Source: an uncultured Collinsella sp. (lineage in GTDB: Bacteria > Actinomycetota > Coriobacteriia > Coriobacteriales > Coriobacteriaceae). From it: 11,731 nucleotides of DNA. The stretch spans positions 1 to 11,731 of the forward strand of contig CAKUHA010000029.1 in the NCBI GenBank assembly GCA_934655755.1, in the 5' to 3' direction. The position numbers and the translations under genes were made by a program. A model generated the notes under the pieces. That model searched no databases. It was not told where the DNA came from and saw only the letters and a program-made list of their open reading frames with translations. Shown here one piece after another: positions 1-7,000 of the stretch (the first letter of the stretch is position 1; each line of letters starts with the position of its first letter).

Positions 1-1070
1 AGCGTCACGTAGCCCTCGTCGGCCTCGGGCTCCTCGTCGAGTAGCTCAAAGATACGCTCGGCGCCGGCAAGGCCCATGACCACGGCGTTGATCTGCTGCG
101 AGATCTGGCCGATCTGGCCGCAGAACTGCTTGGTCATGTTGAGGAACGGCACCACGACGGCGATGGAGAGCGCCATGCCCGAGAGGCTCAGGTTGGGCAC
201 GCCCAGCGCCAGGAAGATGCCGCCGGTCAGCGCGACCAGCACGTAGAGCAAGTCGCCCAGGTTCCCGAGGATCGGCATGAGGATGTTGGCGTACATGTTG
301 GCCTTCTGCGAGACCTCGAAGAGCTTCTCGTTGCGCTCGTCAAAATCGGCCTCGGCGGCGGACTCGTGACAGAACGCCTTGACGACTTTCTGGCCGTTCA
401 TGACTTCCTCGATATGGCCCTCGACCACGCCGAGCTCGGTCTGCTGCGCGATAAAGAAGCGCGCGGAGTTGGAGCCGAGCAGCTTGGTCATAAAGGTCAT
501 AAAGGCGACGCCGGCAATGATGACCAGGCACATCCACACGCTGTAATACAGCATGATGAAGAACACGGTGACGATGACGATAATCGTCATGAGCAGGTTG
601 GGCAGCGACTGGCTGATCATCTGACGCAGCGTGTCGATGTCGTTGGTGTAGTGGCTCATGATGTCGCCGCGCTGGTGCGTGTCGAAGTAGCGAATCGGCA
701 GGTCCTGCATGCGGTTGAACATCTTCTCGCGCAGCTTCTCGAGCGAGCCCTGCGTGATGACGGCCATAGCGCGGTTCCAGAAGAGCGAGGAGGCGACGCC
801 CACGGCGTAGATGCAGCCGAGGGTGGTCACAAGCTTCAAGATCTTGGGCTGCGCGGCCGTCCAGTCGCCCGACTGCCACGATTCGCTAATGATCTGCAGC
901 GCGCTCTGGAGAAACGTCGCGCCGATGGAATTGATGATGGCGCAGAGCACCACGCCGGCGACGACGAGGGGCAAAAGCACCGGGTAGAAGCCAAAGAGCA
1001 TCTTGATCAGGCGCGTCATGGTGCCGCCCTTGCGGTTGCGTGCGCGCTCGGCGGTAGCTGCCTTACTCAT
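1..1070 (-). CDS. ABC exporter subunit, half-size permease/ATPase (3' part beyond window edge)
   Basis: The reading frame starts at the ATG at 1070-1068 and stays open to position 1, giving about 356 residues; the rest lies outside. What is visible is a type-1 ABC exporter transmembrane domain: a short basic N-terminus (MSKAATAERARNRKGG), several long hydrophobic segments, the intracellular-loop stretch RYFDTHQRGDIMSHYTNDID that is typical of the multidrug/lipid exporter family, and GQKVVKAF followed by the linker ERIFELLDEEPE, which leads towards the nucleotide-binding domain. Walker motifs are not in the window. An AGGAGG lies 8 bp before the ATG, inside the end of the upstream gene, and the two genes overlap by 8 bp (1063-1070). 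Because the partner has a degenerate ATP site, this subunit is expected to carry the catalytic Glu; that is inference. Substrate unknown; multidrug efflux is the usual guess beside a MarR gene. Confidence 0.93.
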   Translation of the reverse strand, partial: MSKAATAERARNRKGGTMTRLIKMLFGFYPVLLPLVVAGVVLCAIINSIGATFLQSALQIISESWQSGDWTAAQPKILKLVTTLGCIYAVGVASSLFWNRAMAVITQGSLEKLREKMFNRMQDLPIRYFDTHQRGDIMSHYTNDIDTLRQMISQSLPNLLMTIIVIVTVFFIMLYYSVWMCLVIIAGVAFMTFMTKLLGSNSARFFIAQQTELGVVEGHIEEVMNGQKVVKAFCHESAAEADFDERNEKLFEVSQKANMYANILMPILGNLGDLLYVLVALTGGIFLALGVPNLSLSGMALSIAVVVPFLNMTKQFCGQIGQISQQINAVVMGLAGAERIFELLDEEPEADEGYVT

Positions 1071-2886
1071 GTGTCTCGCCTCCTTCCTGGGTCTGAGCTT
1101 GCGGTGCGGATGCCTCGGTGTCGGCTGCGACGGTCTCGGCCGCCTCCTCGCCCTCGGCACTCATCTTGTTTTGCGAGGTAAAGGTCTCGCGGTAGATCTC
1201 GCTCGTCTTGAGCAGCTCGTCATGGTTGCCGATGTCCTTGATGCGGCCACCCTCCATGACGATGATGCGGTCAGCATCCTGCACGGAGCTAATGCGCTGG
1301 GCGATGATGAGTTTGGTCGTGTTGGGCAGGTAGCTCGCCAGGCCCTCGCGGATTTTGGCGTCGGTCTTGGTGTCGACGGCGCTCGTGGAGTCGTCCAGGA
1401 TCAGAATCTTGGGGCGACGCAGCAGGGCGCGCGCGATGCACAGGCGCTGCTTCTGGCCGCCGGAGACGTTGGAGCCGCCCTGCTCAATCCAGGTGTCGTA
1501 GCCCTTGGGGAAGCCGTCGACAAACTCGTCGGCGCAGGCCAGATGTGCGGCCTCGCGGACCTCCTCGTCGGTGGCGTTTGGGTCGCCCCAGCGCAGGTTC
1601 TCGGCGATGGTGCCGCTAAACAGCACGTTTTTCTGCAGGACCATGGCTACCTGGTGGCGCAGCGCGTCCAGGTCGTAGTCGCGCACGTCCACGCCGCCGA
1701 CGCGCACGGTGCCCTCCGTGACATCGTACAGGCGGGCGATCAGGTTCACGAGCGTCGACTTGGCCGAGCCGGTGCCACCGATAATGCCGATGGTCTCGCC
1801 GCTCTTAATATGCAGGTCGATATCGTCGAGCGCCTGGCGGCGGGCATGCTCGGAATACTTAAAGCTCACGTGATCGAAGTCGATGGAGCCGTCGGCAACC
1901 TCGTGCACGGGCTCGGTCGGGTTGGCGATCGTGGGCTCGGCGGCCAGCACCTCGGTAATGCGGTGCGCCGACTCGTCTGCCATGGTCACCATGACAAAGA
2001 TCATCGACAGCTGCATCAGGCTCATCAGAATCTGGAAGCCGTAGGTAAAGATGGAGGAGAGCTGACCCACGTCGAACAGGGTGCCCTGGCTCGTGATGAT
2101 GAGCTTGGAGCCCAGGTAGATGATGACGACGAACGCGCCGTTGACGCAGATGTTCATCATGGGGTTGTTGAAGGCGAGCAGCTTCTCGGCGCGGGTGAAG
2201 TCCATCTGGACGTCGCGCGCGGCGGTGGCGAACTTCTCCTTCTCGTAGTCCTGGCGCACGTAACTCTTGACCACGCGCATGCCGGTGACGTTTTCCTCAA
2301 CGGATTCGTTGAGCGCGTCGTACTTGTGGAAGACGCGGGCAAAGATCGGGCGCACCTTATAGATGATGAAGAACAGGCCAAAGCCCAGCAGCGGAATGAT
2401 GACCAGGTAGACCATGGCGACGCTGCCGCCCATGGCATATGCCATGGTAAAGGCAAAGACCAGCACCAGCGGCGAGCGCACGGCGATGCGGATGAGCATC
2501 ATAAAGGCTTGCTGCACGTTGTTGATGTCGGTGGTGAGGCGGGTGACGAGCGAGGAGCTCGAGAACTCGTCGATGTTGGCAAAGCTGAACGTCTGGATCT
2601 TGTAGAACAGGTCGCGACGCAGGTTCTTGGCAAAGCCGCAGCTGGCATGGCTGCAGGTGATGCCCGCGGCGGCGCCAAAGGCGAGTGACGTCAGCGCGAT
2701 GAGTACGAGAAGGCCGGCGGTGGGCAGCATCTCGGTAACGGCGGTGCCGTCCTTGATGGCGTCGATCATGTCGGCGGTGATAAACGGGATCATCATCTGG
2801 CAGATTACCTCGCCAAGCACCAGCAGCGGCGTGGCGATCGTGACCTTCATGTAATCGCGGATGCTGCCCATAAGGGTTTTAATCAT
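1063..2886 (-). CDS. ABC exporter subunit with degenerate ATP site (heterodimeric multidrug-type)
   Basis: A 607-residue half-transporter in the inner membrane, with six-helix permease domain (about residues 15-310) and ATPase domain (about 333-570). Visible motifs are Walker A GGTGSAKST (370-378, Lys376), Q-loop Gln418, signature SGGQ (475-478) and Walker B ILILDD (494-499). Two key residues differ from catalytically active ABC ATPases: Asp499 replaces the catalytic Glu, and Gln530 (IIAQR) replaces the switch His. This pattern is known from the degenerate half of heterodimeric exporters such as TM287/288, BmrCD and LmrCD. The last 35 residues are an acidic, Ala-rich tail of unknown role. The start ATG at 2886 has GGGAGGA 5 bp upstream, overlaps the marR stop by 8 bp, and the gene's own end overlaps the next ABC gene by 8 bp, so the three are surely one operon. 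Substrate cannot be read from sequence. Confidence 0.95.
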   Translation of the reverse strand: MIKTLMGSIRDYMKVTIATPLLVLGEVICQMMIPFITADMIDAIKDGTAVTEMLPTAGLLVLIALTSLAFGAAAGITCSHASCGFAKNLRRDLFYKIQTFSFANIDEFSSSSLVTRLTTDINNVQQAFMMLIRIAVRSPLVLVFAFTMAYAMGGSVAMVYLVIIPLLGFGLFFIIYKVRPIFARVFHKYDALNESVEENVTGMRVVKSYVRQDYEKEKFATAARDVQMDFTRAEKLLAFNNPMMNICVNGAFVVIIYLGSKLIITSQGTLFDVGQLSSIFTYGFQILMSLMQLSMIFVMVTMADESAHRITEVLAAEPTIANPTEPVHEVADGSIDFDHVSFKYSEHARRQALDDIDLHIKSGETIGIIGGTGSAKSTLVNLIARLYDVTEGTVRVGGVDVRDYDLDALRHQVAMVLQKNVLFSGTIAENLRWGDPNATDEEVREAAHLACADEFVDGFPKGYDTWIEQGGSNVSGGQKQRLCIARALLRRPKILILDDSTSAVDTKTDAKIREGLASYLPNTTKLIIAQRISSVQDADRIIVMEGGRIKDIGNHDELLKTSEIYRETFTSQNKMSAEGEEAAETVAADTEASAPQAQTQEGGETHE

Positions 2887-3385
2887 CCAGTTCCTCCCAG
2901 GTTACGCGGATTTTCTCGAGCATCTCGGCAAGCTGTTCGCGCTCGTCGTGGGTGAGCGCGCTAAAGGCCTGCTCCCTAAAGCGGATGCGTGAGGCTTGGT
3001 CGATGCGGGCCTTCTCCCAGCCGATCTCGGTCAGGCGAATGGTGAGCTGCCGGCGATCTTTTGGATTGCGGCTGCGCTCGATGATGCCGGCGCACTCGAG
3101 CTTGGACAAGATCTCGGAAAGCGACCCCGGCTTGAGGTCGAAGTGCATGCCGAGTTCCTGCTGCGACATCTCGCCGTTTTCCTGCTTGGCAAGTAGGCAG
3201 ACGATGGGCGCCTTGCCGGACACGCCGCCGCCGTGAAAGTGCATGTAGTGGCCGCAAAAGCCTAGGCCGCTCAGGATGCGCTTGGCGAGCTTGTCTTCGC
3301 CGTTAACTGCTTCGGGCACGTCTGCCGGCTGCGACGGGTCGCCGCCGGGCTCGTGCGGACGAAGGTTAAGGGGTTCATCGCACAT
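2879..3385 (-). CDS. MarR-family transcriptional regulator
   Basis: A 168-residue winged-helix protein, slightly longer than the usual 140-150 because of an N-terminal extension of about 30 residues rich in Pro, Glu and Asp. The core shows the MarR layout: GGGVSGKAPIVCLLAKQ (52-68), helix-turn-helix MSQQELGMHFDLKPGSLSEI (73-92), and the wing NPKDRRQLTIRLTEIG with the conserved Asp110-Arg111-Arg112. It should act as a dimer in the cytoplasm, repressing the operon it heads. Four Cys (2, 44, 63, 98) and the cluster GHYMHFH (45-51) could allow redox or metal sensing, but this is speculation. It is first in an operon with two ABC exporter genes, a layout known for YheI/YheH- and LmrCD-type systems. 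The start ATG at 3385 has AAAGGAG upstream with a rather long 12-bp gap, so a slightly different start is possible. Confidence 0.92.
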   Translation of the reverse strand: MCDEPLNLRPHEPGGDPSQPADVPEAVNGEDKLAKRILSGLGFCGHYMHFHGGGVSGKAPIVCLLAKQENGEMSQQELGMHFDLKPGSLSEILSKLECAGIIERSRNPKDRRQLTIRLTEIGWEKARIDQASRIRFREQAFSALTHDEREQLAEMLEKIRVTWEELDD

Positions 3386-3406
3386 GAATTCGTATCGCTC
3401 CTTTCT

Positions 3407-3442
3407 TTAGTTAGGTAGTGGGATTGTTTTGTGCCTAACTAA
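3407..3442. promoter_or_regulatory. Candidate MarR operator, 9-bp inverted repeat
   Basis: TTAGTTAGG (3407-3415) and CCTAACTAA (3434-3442) are perfect inverted repeats with 18 bp between them. The second arm overlaps the -10 of the marR promoter and the first lies in the leader just after the likely start of transcription, so a bound repressor would block the promoter. A further TTAGTTA lies at 3484-3490, upstream of the -35. MarR regulators usually bind such repeats upstream of their own gene; the binding itself is inferred. Confidence 0.65.
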
Positions 3443-3469
3443 TCTAGGAGTGCCACACAAGAATGTCAA
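3441..3469 (-). promoter_or_regulatory. Sigma-70-type promoter of the marR-ABC operon
   Basis: Reading the minus strand, TTGACA (plus 3464-3469) is followed by exactly 17 bp and TAGATT (plus 3441-3446). The -35 is a perfect consensus and the -10 matches at four of six positions. Transcription would begin near 3433-3435, giving a leader of about 50 nt before the marR ATG. Confidence 0.75.
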
Positions 3470-3486
3470 GGTACCAAACTTATTTA

Positions 3487-3514
3487 GTTACGGCGTTTTA
3501 CCAAACGCCGTAAC
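3487..3514. repeat. Perfect 12-bp hairpin in the divergent intergenic region
   Basis: GTTACGGCGTTT (3487-3498) pairs with AAACGCCGTAAC (3503-3514) around the 4-nt loop TACC. No run of T follows on either strand, so it does not look like a standard terminator. It lies just upstream of the marR -35, between divergent transcription units. Confidence 0.7.
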
Positions 3515-3816
3515 CGCTCGACGCTGCAAACGCTCCTAGGCGGCAATCTGGCGTTCAATCGTCGGGCATGGCCACAAGGCCTATGCCCTCCTCTTTCACG
3601 CCACCTTGCTCGCTTAGGAGCGTTTTCGCTGTCCGTCCTCAACCTGCGACGTCGACTTGCTCCGGATGCGGCAGTTGGGGACGTTCCTTTTCTGCCGGCA
3701 GCTGGGGACACTCCTTGTCGAGGCTTTGGTGCAGGCTTTCGTCCGCTGCGTTCCCTGCGCTACACTTAGTCGCACTGTGGCGACTTTGCGCCGCTCCCGA
3801 CCCAAGGGGGACACTC
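3515..3816. other. Structured intergenic region without a supported gene
   Basis: This is the plus-strand leader side of the divergent region before the kinase gene. I see no credible coding sequence. It holds an 11-bp inverted repeat AAACGCTCCTA (3528-3538) / TAGGAGCGTTT (3615-3625), a bulged hairpin GGGCATGGCC (3564-3573) / GGCC-T-ATGCCC (3578-3588) nested inside it, and two 20-bp direct repeats described separately. A weak -10-like TACACT sits at 3761-3766 without a convincing -35. AAGGGGG at 3804-3810 is the ribosome binding site of the kinase. Confidence 0.55.
3670..3716. repeat. Two 20-bp imperfect direct repeats with a TTGGGGAC / CTGGGGAC core
   Basis: GGCAGTTGGGGACGTTCCTT (3670-3689) and GGCAGCTGGGGACACTCCTT (3697-3716) match at 17 of 20 positions and start 27 bp apart. 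The GGGGAC core recurs in the intergenic DNA at the right end of the window (11578-11660), suggesting a dispersed intergenic repeat family. Confidence 0.6.
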
Positions 3817-4641
3817 ATGAAGAACACTCAGCTGCTGCTGATCAACGATATGTGCGGCTACGGCAAGGTCGCGCTTTCCGCCATGTTGCCGGTGCTGTCG
3901 CACATGGGCTACCGTATCCACAACCTGCCGACGGCGCTTGTGTCCGATACGCTCAACTATCCCAAGTTCTACATCCACGACACCACGGAGTACGTGCGCC
4001 AGAGCCTCGCTATCTGGGAGGAACTCGGCTTTGAGTTCGACGCTATCTCGACCGGCTTTATCGTGACCGAGGAAGAGACGCGCATCATCTCGGACTTCTG
4101 CCACCGCCGCGCGCAAAAGGGCACCAAGGTGTTCGTCGACCCCATCATGGGCGACAACGGCAAGCTCTATGCCGGCGTGCCCGAGTCCACGATCGGTCTC
4201 ATGAGGCACCTGCTCGAGTGCGCCGACTACGCGGTTCCCAACTACACCGAGGCCTGCCTGCTCACCGATACGCCCATCGCCGAGCAAATCACGCCCGACG
4301 AAGCCCGCGTCCTTGTGGACGCCATGCGCGCGCTGGGCGCCAAGTCGGTGGTCATTACGAGCGCTGTGGTCGACGGCACGAACGCCGTCATCGGTTACGA
4401 TCACGTGGCGGGGGAGTACTTCACGATTCCCTTCGACCTGATCCCGGTTTACTTCCCGGGCACGGGCGATACGTTCTCGGCGGTGCTCGTCGGCCGCGTG
4501 ATGGCGGGCTGGAGCCTGCAGCGCGCAACGGCCGATGCCATGCGCGTGGTGGCAGAGCTTATCGAGCGCAACGCCGACCAGGAGGACAAGTCCGCCGGTC
4601 TGCCCATCGAGGCCTGCCTGGATGTGATCGACCATGAGTAG
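3817..4641 (+). CDS. pdxY: Pyridoxal/pyridoxamine kinase (ribokinase superfamily)
   Basis: A 274-residue cytoplasmic kinase predicted to phosphorylate pyridoxal or pyridoxamine at the 5' hydroxyl in the vitamin B6 salvage pathway. The N-terminal NDMCGYGKVALSAMLPVL and TALVSDTLNYP, the VDPIMGD block (107-113) and the anion-hole/catalytic motif PGTGDTFSAVLVG (214-226, base Asp218) are those of the PdxK/PdxY branch; length fits the family (about 270-290). The start was set at the ATG at 3817, because AAGGGGG lies 6 bp upstream and the protein aligns from MKNTQLLLIND; the open frame further upstream encodes nothing family-like. Its last 8 bp overlap the TIGR04076 gene, so the two are co-translated. 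A hydroxymethylpyrimidine kinase role is a less likely alternative. Confidence 0.9.
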   Translation: MKNTQLLLINDMCGYGKVALSAMLPVLSHMGYRIHNLPTALVSDTLNYPKFYIHDTTEYVRQSLAIWEELGFEFDAISTGFIVTEEETRIISDFCHRRAQKGTKVFVDPIMGDNGKLYAGVPESTIGLMRHLLECADYAVPNYTEACLLTDTPIAEQITPDEARVLVDAMRALGAKSVVITSAVVDGTNAVIGYDHVAGEYFTIPFDLIPVYFPGTGDTFSAVLVGRVMAGWSLQRATADAMRVVAELIERNADQEDKSAGLPIEACLDVIDHE

Positions 4642-4963
4642 CGCCGACGAGAGCCGCCCCGAGCCCGCCGGCGAGAACAAGCCGCTTGGTGCGCCGCGTG
4701 GCAAGCGCCCACATATTCGCATTAGCTGCGTTGATCAGCTGGGCACGTGTCGTTGCCACCATGGACACAAACCCGGTGACGTTTTCGACTTCGATCGCGA
4801 TCGTGGCAAGATGTGTTCCATGGCCTGCCACGTGGGCTTTCCCTATATCGACATCCTGCGCTACGGCGGCACCGTGCCCGGCAACGAGCCCGGCACGGCA
4901 AAGTTCTGCTGCCCCGAGGTCGATACGCTGAACGTCTGGCTCGCCGAGATTGTCGACGAGTAA
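4634..4963 (+). CDS. TIGR04076-family Cys/His-rich small protein
   Basis: A 109-residue protein with a polar, probably disordered first 25 residues and a compact core. The core has CVDQLGTCRCHHGHKPGD (32-49), CSMACHVGFPYIDILRYGG (61-79) and a closing FCCPEVDTLNVWLAEI (91-106). The pattern of a Cys-containing strand, a G-D turn, a Cys plus FPY-LRYGG stretch and a final C-P-D/E-N-V-EI is what I associate with family TIGR04076, whose function is unknown. Seven Cys (32, 39, 41, 61, 65, 92, 93) and His 42, 43 and 45 suggest metal binding, but no family function is established to my knowledge. It begins inside the stop region of the kinase gene (ATGAGTAG overlap) and is surely translated with it, hinting at a B6-related or redox role; that is inference only. 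Confidence 0.75.
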   Translation: MSSADESRPEPAGENKPLGAPRGKRPHIRISCVDQLGTCRCHHGHKPGDVFDFDRDRGKMCSMACHVGFPYIDILRYGGTVPGNEPGTAKFCCPEVDTLNVWLAEIVDE

Positions 4964-4965
4964 TC

Positions 4966-5087
4966 GAGCGTGGATTTTCTCCCACCGAGATAATGAGCGT
5001 GGATAATCTCCCGTTTAGAGCGCCGTTTCGCGCTCTAAACGGGAGAAAATCCACGCTCAATTTGTATGCGGGAGAAAATCCACGCTC
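4966..5087. repeat. Nested palindromic element between convergent genes
   Basis: Two pairs of inverted repeats are nested. The outer arms 4966-4983 (GAGCGTGGATTTTCTCCC) and 5070-5087 are perfectly complementary over 18 bp. The inner arms 4995-5023 and 5030-5058 pair over 29 bp with two adjacent mismatches and a 6-nt loop (CGTTTC). The 18-bp motif thus occurs four times, two in each direction; the arm at 4966 can also pair perfectly with 5041-5058. It begins 2 bp after the TIGR04076 stop and ends 46 bp before the phosphatase stop, with GTTTTAT just after, so it may end transcription from the left; it may also be a dispersed mobile repeat. Confidence 0.75.
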
Positions 5088-5133
5088 GTTTTATGCCAAT
5101 GGTATGGCCCGTGTGCCCGCGCCACCCGAGCGC

Positions 5134-5580
5134 CTACAGCTGCTCGAGCATAGCCGTGCAGCCGGCGAGCACATCGCGGTAGGTGGCATCAAAGTTGCCG
5201 GTGTACCAGGGATCGGCGACGTCGCCGGGGCGATCGGTCCAATCAAGCAGGCGCGAGATCTTGCCGTCGGGATCGTCGCCAAAGATGCGACGCAGGCCAC
5301 GGGCGTTTTCGGCATCCATATAGACGATGTGGTCCCAGTCACCATACTCCGCGCGACGAACCTGGCGCGCGCGGTGCTCAACAACGGGAATCTCGACTTC
5401 GCGCAGCTTGGCGACGGTGCCGTGGTGCGGCGGGTTACCGATCTCCTCGGTCGAGGTCGCGGCAGAATCAATAACGAACTCCGCCTCGCGCCCAGCGCGG
5501 CGCACCAGTTCGGTAAACACCGACTCAGCCATCGTCGAGCGACAGATGTTGCCGTAGCAGATAAAAAGAATGCGTTGCAT
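5134..5580 (-). CDS. Low-molecular-weight protein tyrosine phosphatase
   Basis: A 148-residue cytoplasmic phosphatase that removes phosphate from protein tyrosines through a Cys-phosphate intermediate. The active-site loop is CYGNICRST (8-16; nucleophile Cys8, Arg14), matching the family C-x5-R-S/T motif directly after the first strand MQRILFI. The general-acid region reads VADPWYTGNF, with Asp123 as the proton donor and a following Trp-Tyr. Length is typical (about 140-160). The ATG at 5580 has AAGGAA 8-9 bp upstream. It lies 33 bp after the AAA ATPase gene on the same strand and may be co-transcribed with it. In bacteria such enzymes often act on exopolysaccharide kinases, but no such kinase is here; arsenate reductase, the related fold, is less likely because of the DPWY loop. 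Confidence 0.92.
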   Translation of the reverse strand: MQRILFICYGNICRSTMAESVFTELVRRAGREAEFVIDSAATSTEEIGNPPHHGTVAKLREVEIPVVEHRARQVRRAEYGDWDHIVYMDAENARGLRRIFGDDPDGKISRLLDWTDRPGDVADPWYTGNFDATYRDVLAGCTAMLEQL

Positions 5581-5613
5581 ATGCGGTTTCCTTTCTAGGC
5601 GGTCGCACGGGGC

Positions 5614-6984
5614 TTACAGACTGCCCTTGAGGCAGTTTGCTCCAATAAAGCCCGCTGCGTACAAGGGGAGGTGGCGCAGCTCGCGCCCGTCATCGGTTTC
5701 GCTGCGGGTAAAATTGTTCTCGGACAAAATGTAGGCATATGGCGACCGGGCTTTGTCCATAAACGACCCGAGGGTTCTCGCGCGCACGTTGCGTGCGGAC
5801 TTTACCTCGACGGGAACGATTTCCATACGGTCGGTCTGAAGTAGGAAATCAAGCTCGCCGCTCGTCTTCCAAGAAGACGGCGGCATCCAATAGTATGTCT
5901 GCAAACCATTGCCCGAAAATGCCTGCATGACCGAGTTTTCCGCCAGGGCACCTCGAAAGTCGGAAGACAGCGCAATGGTGGAATCCTCTTTGAGGTCGAG
6001 CCAGAGCCGCGGGTTGATGCCGAGTTTGTAGAACATGAGGCCCGTATCGAGAAGATAGACCTTAAAGAAACTTCCGTCTTCGTCGTCGAAGGGGACGAGG
6101 GGAGGTTCGATGCCTTCGGTCAGGTTGTTGACCGATATGATGCCGGCGCCTTCGAGCCAGTCGAGTGGCTCGATGAGCTTGGCGCGACGGCCTCCGCGTT
6201 CGACCTCGGAATACTTGAATTTCTTGGTTGAGGATCGTAGCAGCTGGGATGGAATGGAGCGCCAGACCTTGCGCGCTGCCACGCCGCTGATCCCGTTTTC
6301 GGGGTCGGTCATATCGGCGGTGTAGGTCTCGTCGATTTCGCGCTGCTCGACGCGCGCGTCTTCGATGGACAACGTCTTGCGATATGCGTTGACGGCGGCG
6401 GGCATGCCTCCCACGATCTGGTATCGATGAAACAGGTTGAGCGCGGCTTGGTGCGCAGCGTAGGTCTCGAGTGTGCCGGCGTGGGTGCGAATGGCATCCG
6501 CCATCTGCTCCTCATCGAGTGCCCAGAGAAACTCCTCGAACGACATAGGATACATGGTCTCTTGGCGGACGCCGCTGGGAAAAGGCAACTTGCGCTTGCG
6601 CGTGGCGACGCCGAGCTGACTGCCGGTCGCGCATATGCGCCAGCCCGAACCCGAGAAAAAGCGAAGCGAGTTGAGCGCGCGTTCGCAGAGCTGCACCTCG
6701 TCAAACAGGATGAATGCGGTTTCCTTGCGAATGGGGGTGCGTTTATAGTCTGAGATTCGCGCCACGATGGTGTCTACGTCGTCGGTGGGGCAGTCGAACA
6801 GCGGGGCAATCAGCTCAAGATCGGTCTGAAAGTCGAGTTTGACGAATGCATCGCCGGCGATTCGTCTGCCGATTTCCTCGGCAGCGTATGTTTTGCCCAC
6901 GCGTCGCGCACCACGGATGAGGAGGGGACGTGAGGCGTCCTCTGTCGCCCATGGTTCGATGACGGATTCGATTGATCTGCGCAT
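5614..6984 (-). CDS. AAA-type ATPase with C-terminal DUF4143 domain
   Basis: A 456-residue protein of the AAA_14/DUF4143 family. The N-terminal ATPase has Walker A GARRVGKT (25-32, Lys31), Walker B ILFDE (92-96, Asp95-Glu96) and a sensor-like CATGSQ (118-123). The C-terminal part (about 210-456) fits DUF4143; it includes E377-L-D379 and, after a hydrophobic strand, E393-V-K395, a layout like the E/D-x(n)-ExK core of PD-(D/E)xK nuclease folds. The family's cell role is not known; such genes are often found in variable regions and in many copies per genome. Start at ATG 6984 is supported by AAAGG 8-9 bp upstream. Upstream lie three regularly spaced palindromes that may control it. The phosphatase gene follows after 33 bp. 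Confidence 0.9.
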   Translation of the reverse strand: MRRSIESVIEPWATEDASRPLLIRGARRVGKTYAAEEIGRRIAGDAFVKLDFQTDLELIAPLFDCPTDDVDTIVARISDYKRTPIRKETAFILFDEVQLCERALNSLRFFSGSGWRICATGSQLGVATRKRKLPFPSGVRQETMYPMSFEEFLWALDEEQMADAIRTHAGTLETYAAHQAALNLFHRYQIVGGMPAAVNAYRKTLSIEDARVEQREIDETYTADMTDPENGISGVAARKVWRSIPSQLLRSSTKKFKYSEVERGGRRAKLIEPLDWLEGAGIISVNNLTEGIEPPLVPFDDEDGSFFKVYLLDTGLMFYKLGINPRLWLDLKEDSTIALSSDFRGALAENSVMQAFSGNGLQTYYWMPPSSWKTSGELDFLLQTDRMEIVPVEVKSARNVRARTLGSFMDKARSPYAYILSENNFTRSETDDGRELRHLPLYAAGFIGANCLKGSL

Positions 6985-7000
6985 GGGGCCGCCTTTCCAA

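Noticed and set aside
1003..2688. Long open frame (561 codons) on the plus strand opposite the ABC gene
   Set aside because: It is antisense to a clear ABC transporter, has the His/Asp/Val-rich makeup typical of reversed GC-rich codons, and shows no family motif. The same holds for 366-1181 plus, 3766-4722 minus, 8581-9531 minus and 10626-11687 minus.
3568..3816. In-frame upstream extension of the pyridoxal kinase
   Set aside because: The 83 extra codons run through repeats and hairpins, have no family likeness, and a good ribosome binding site stands just before the ATG at 3817.
5620..5636. Hairpin ACTGCC / GGCAGT at the end of the ATPase gene as a terminator
   Set aside because: It lies inside the last codons, has only six pairs and no T run, and the next gene follows after 33 bp on the same strand.
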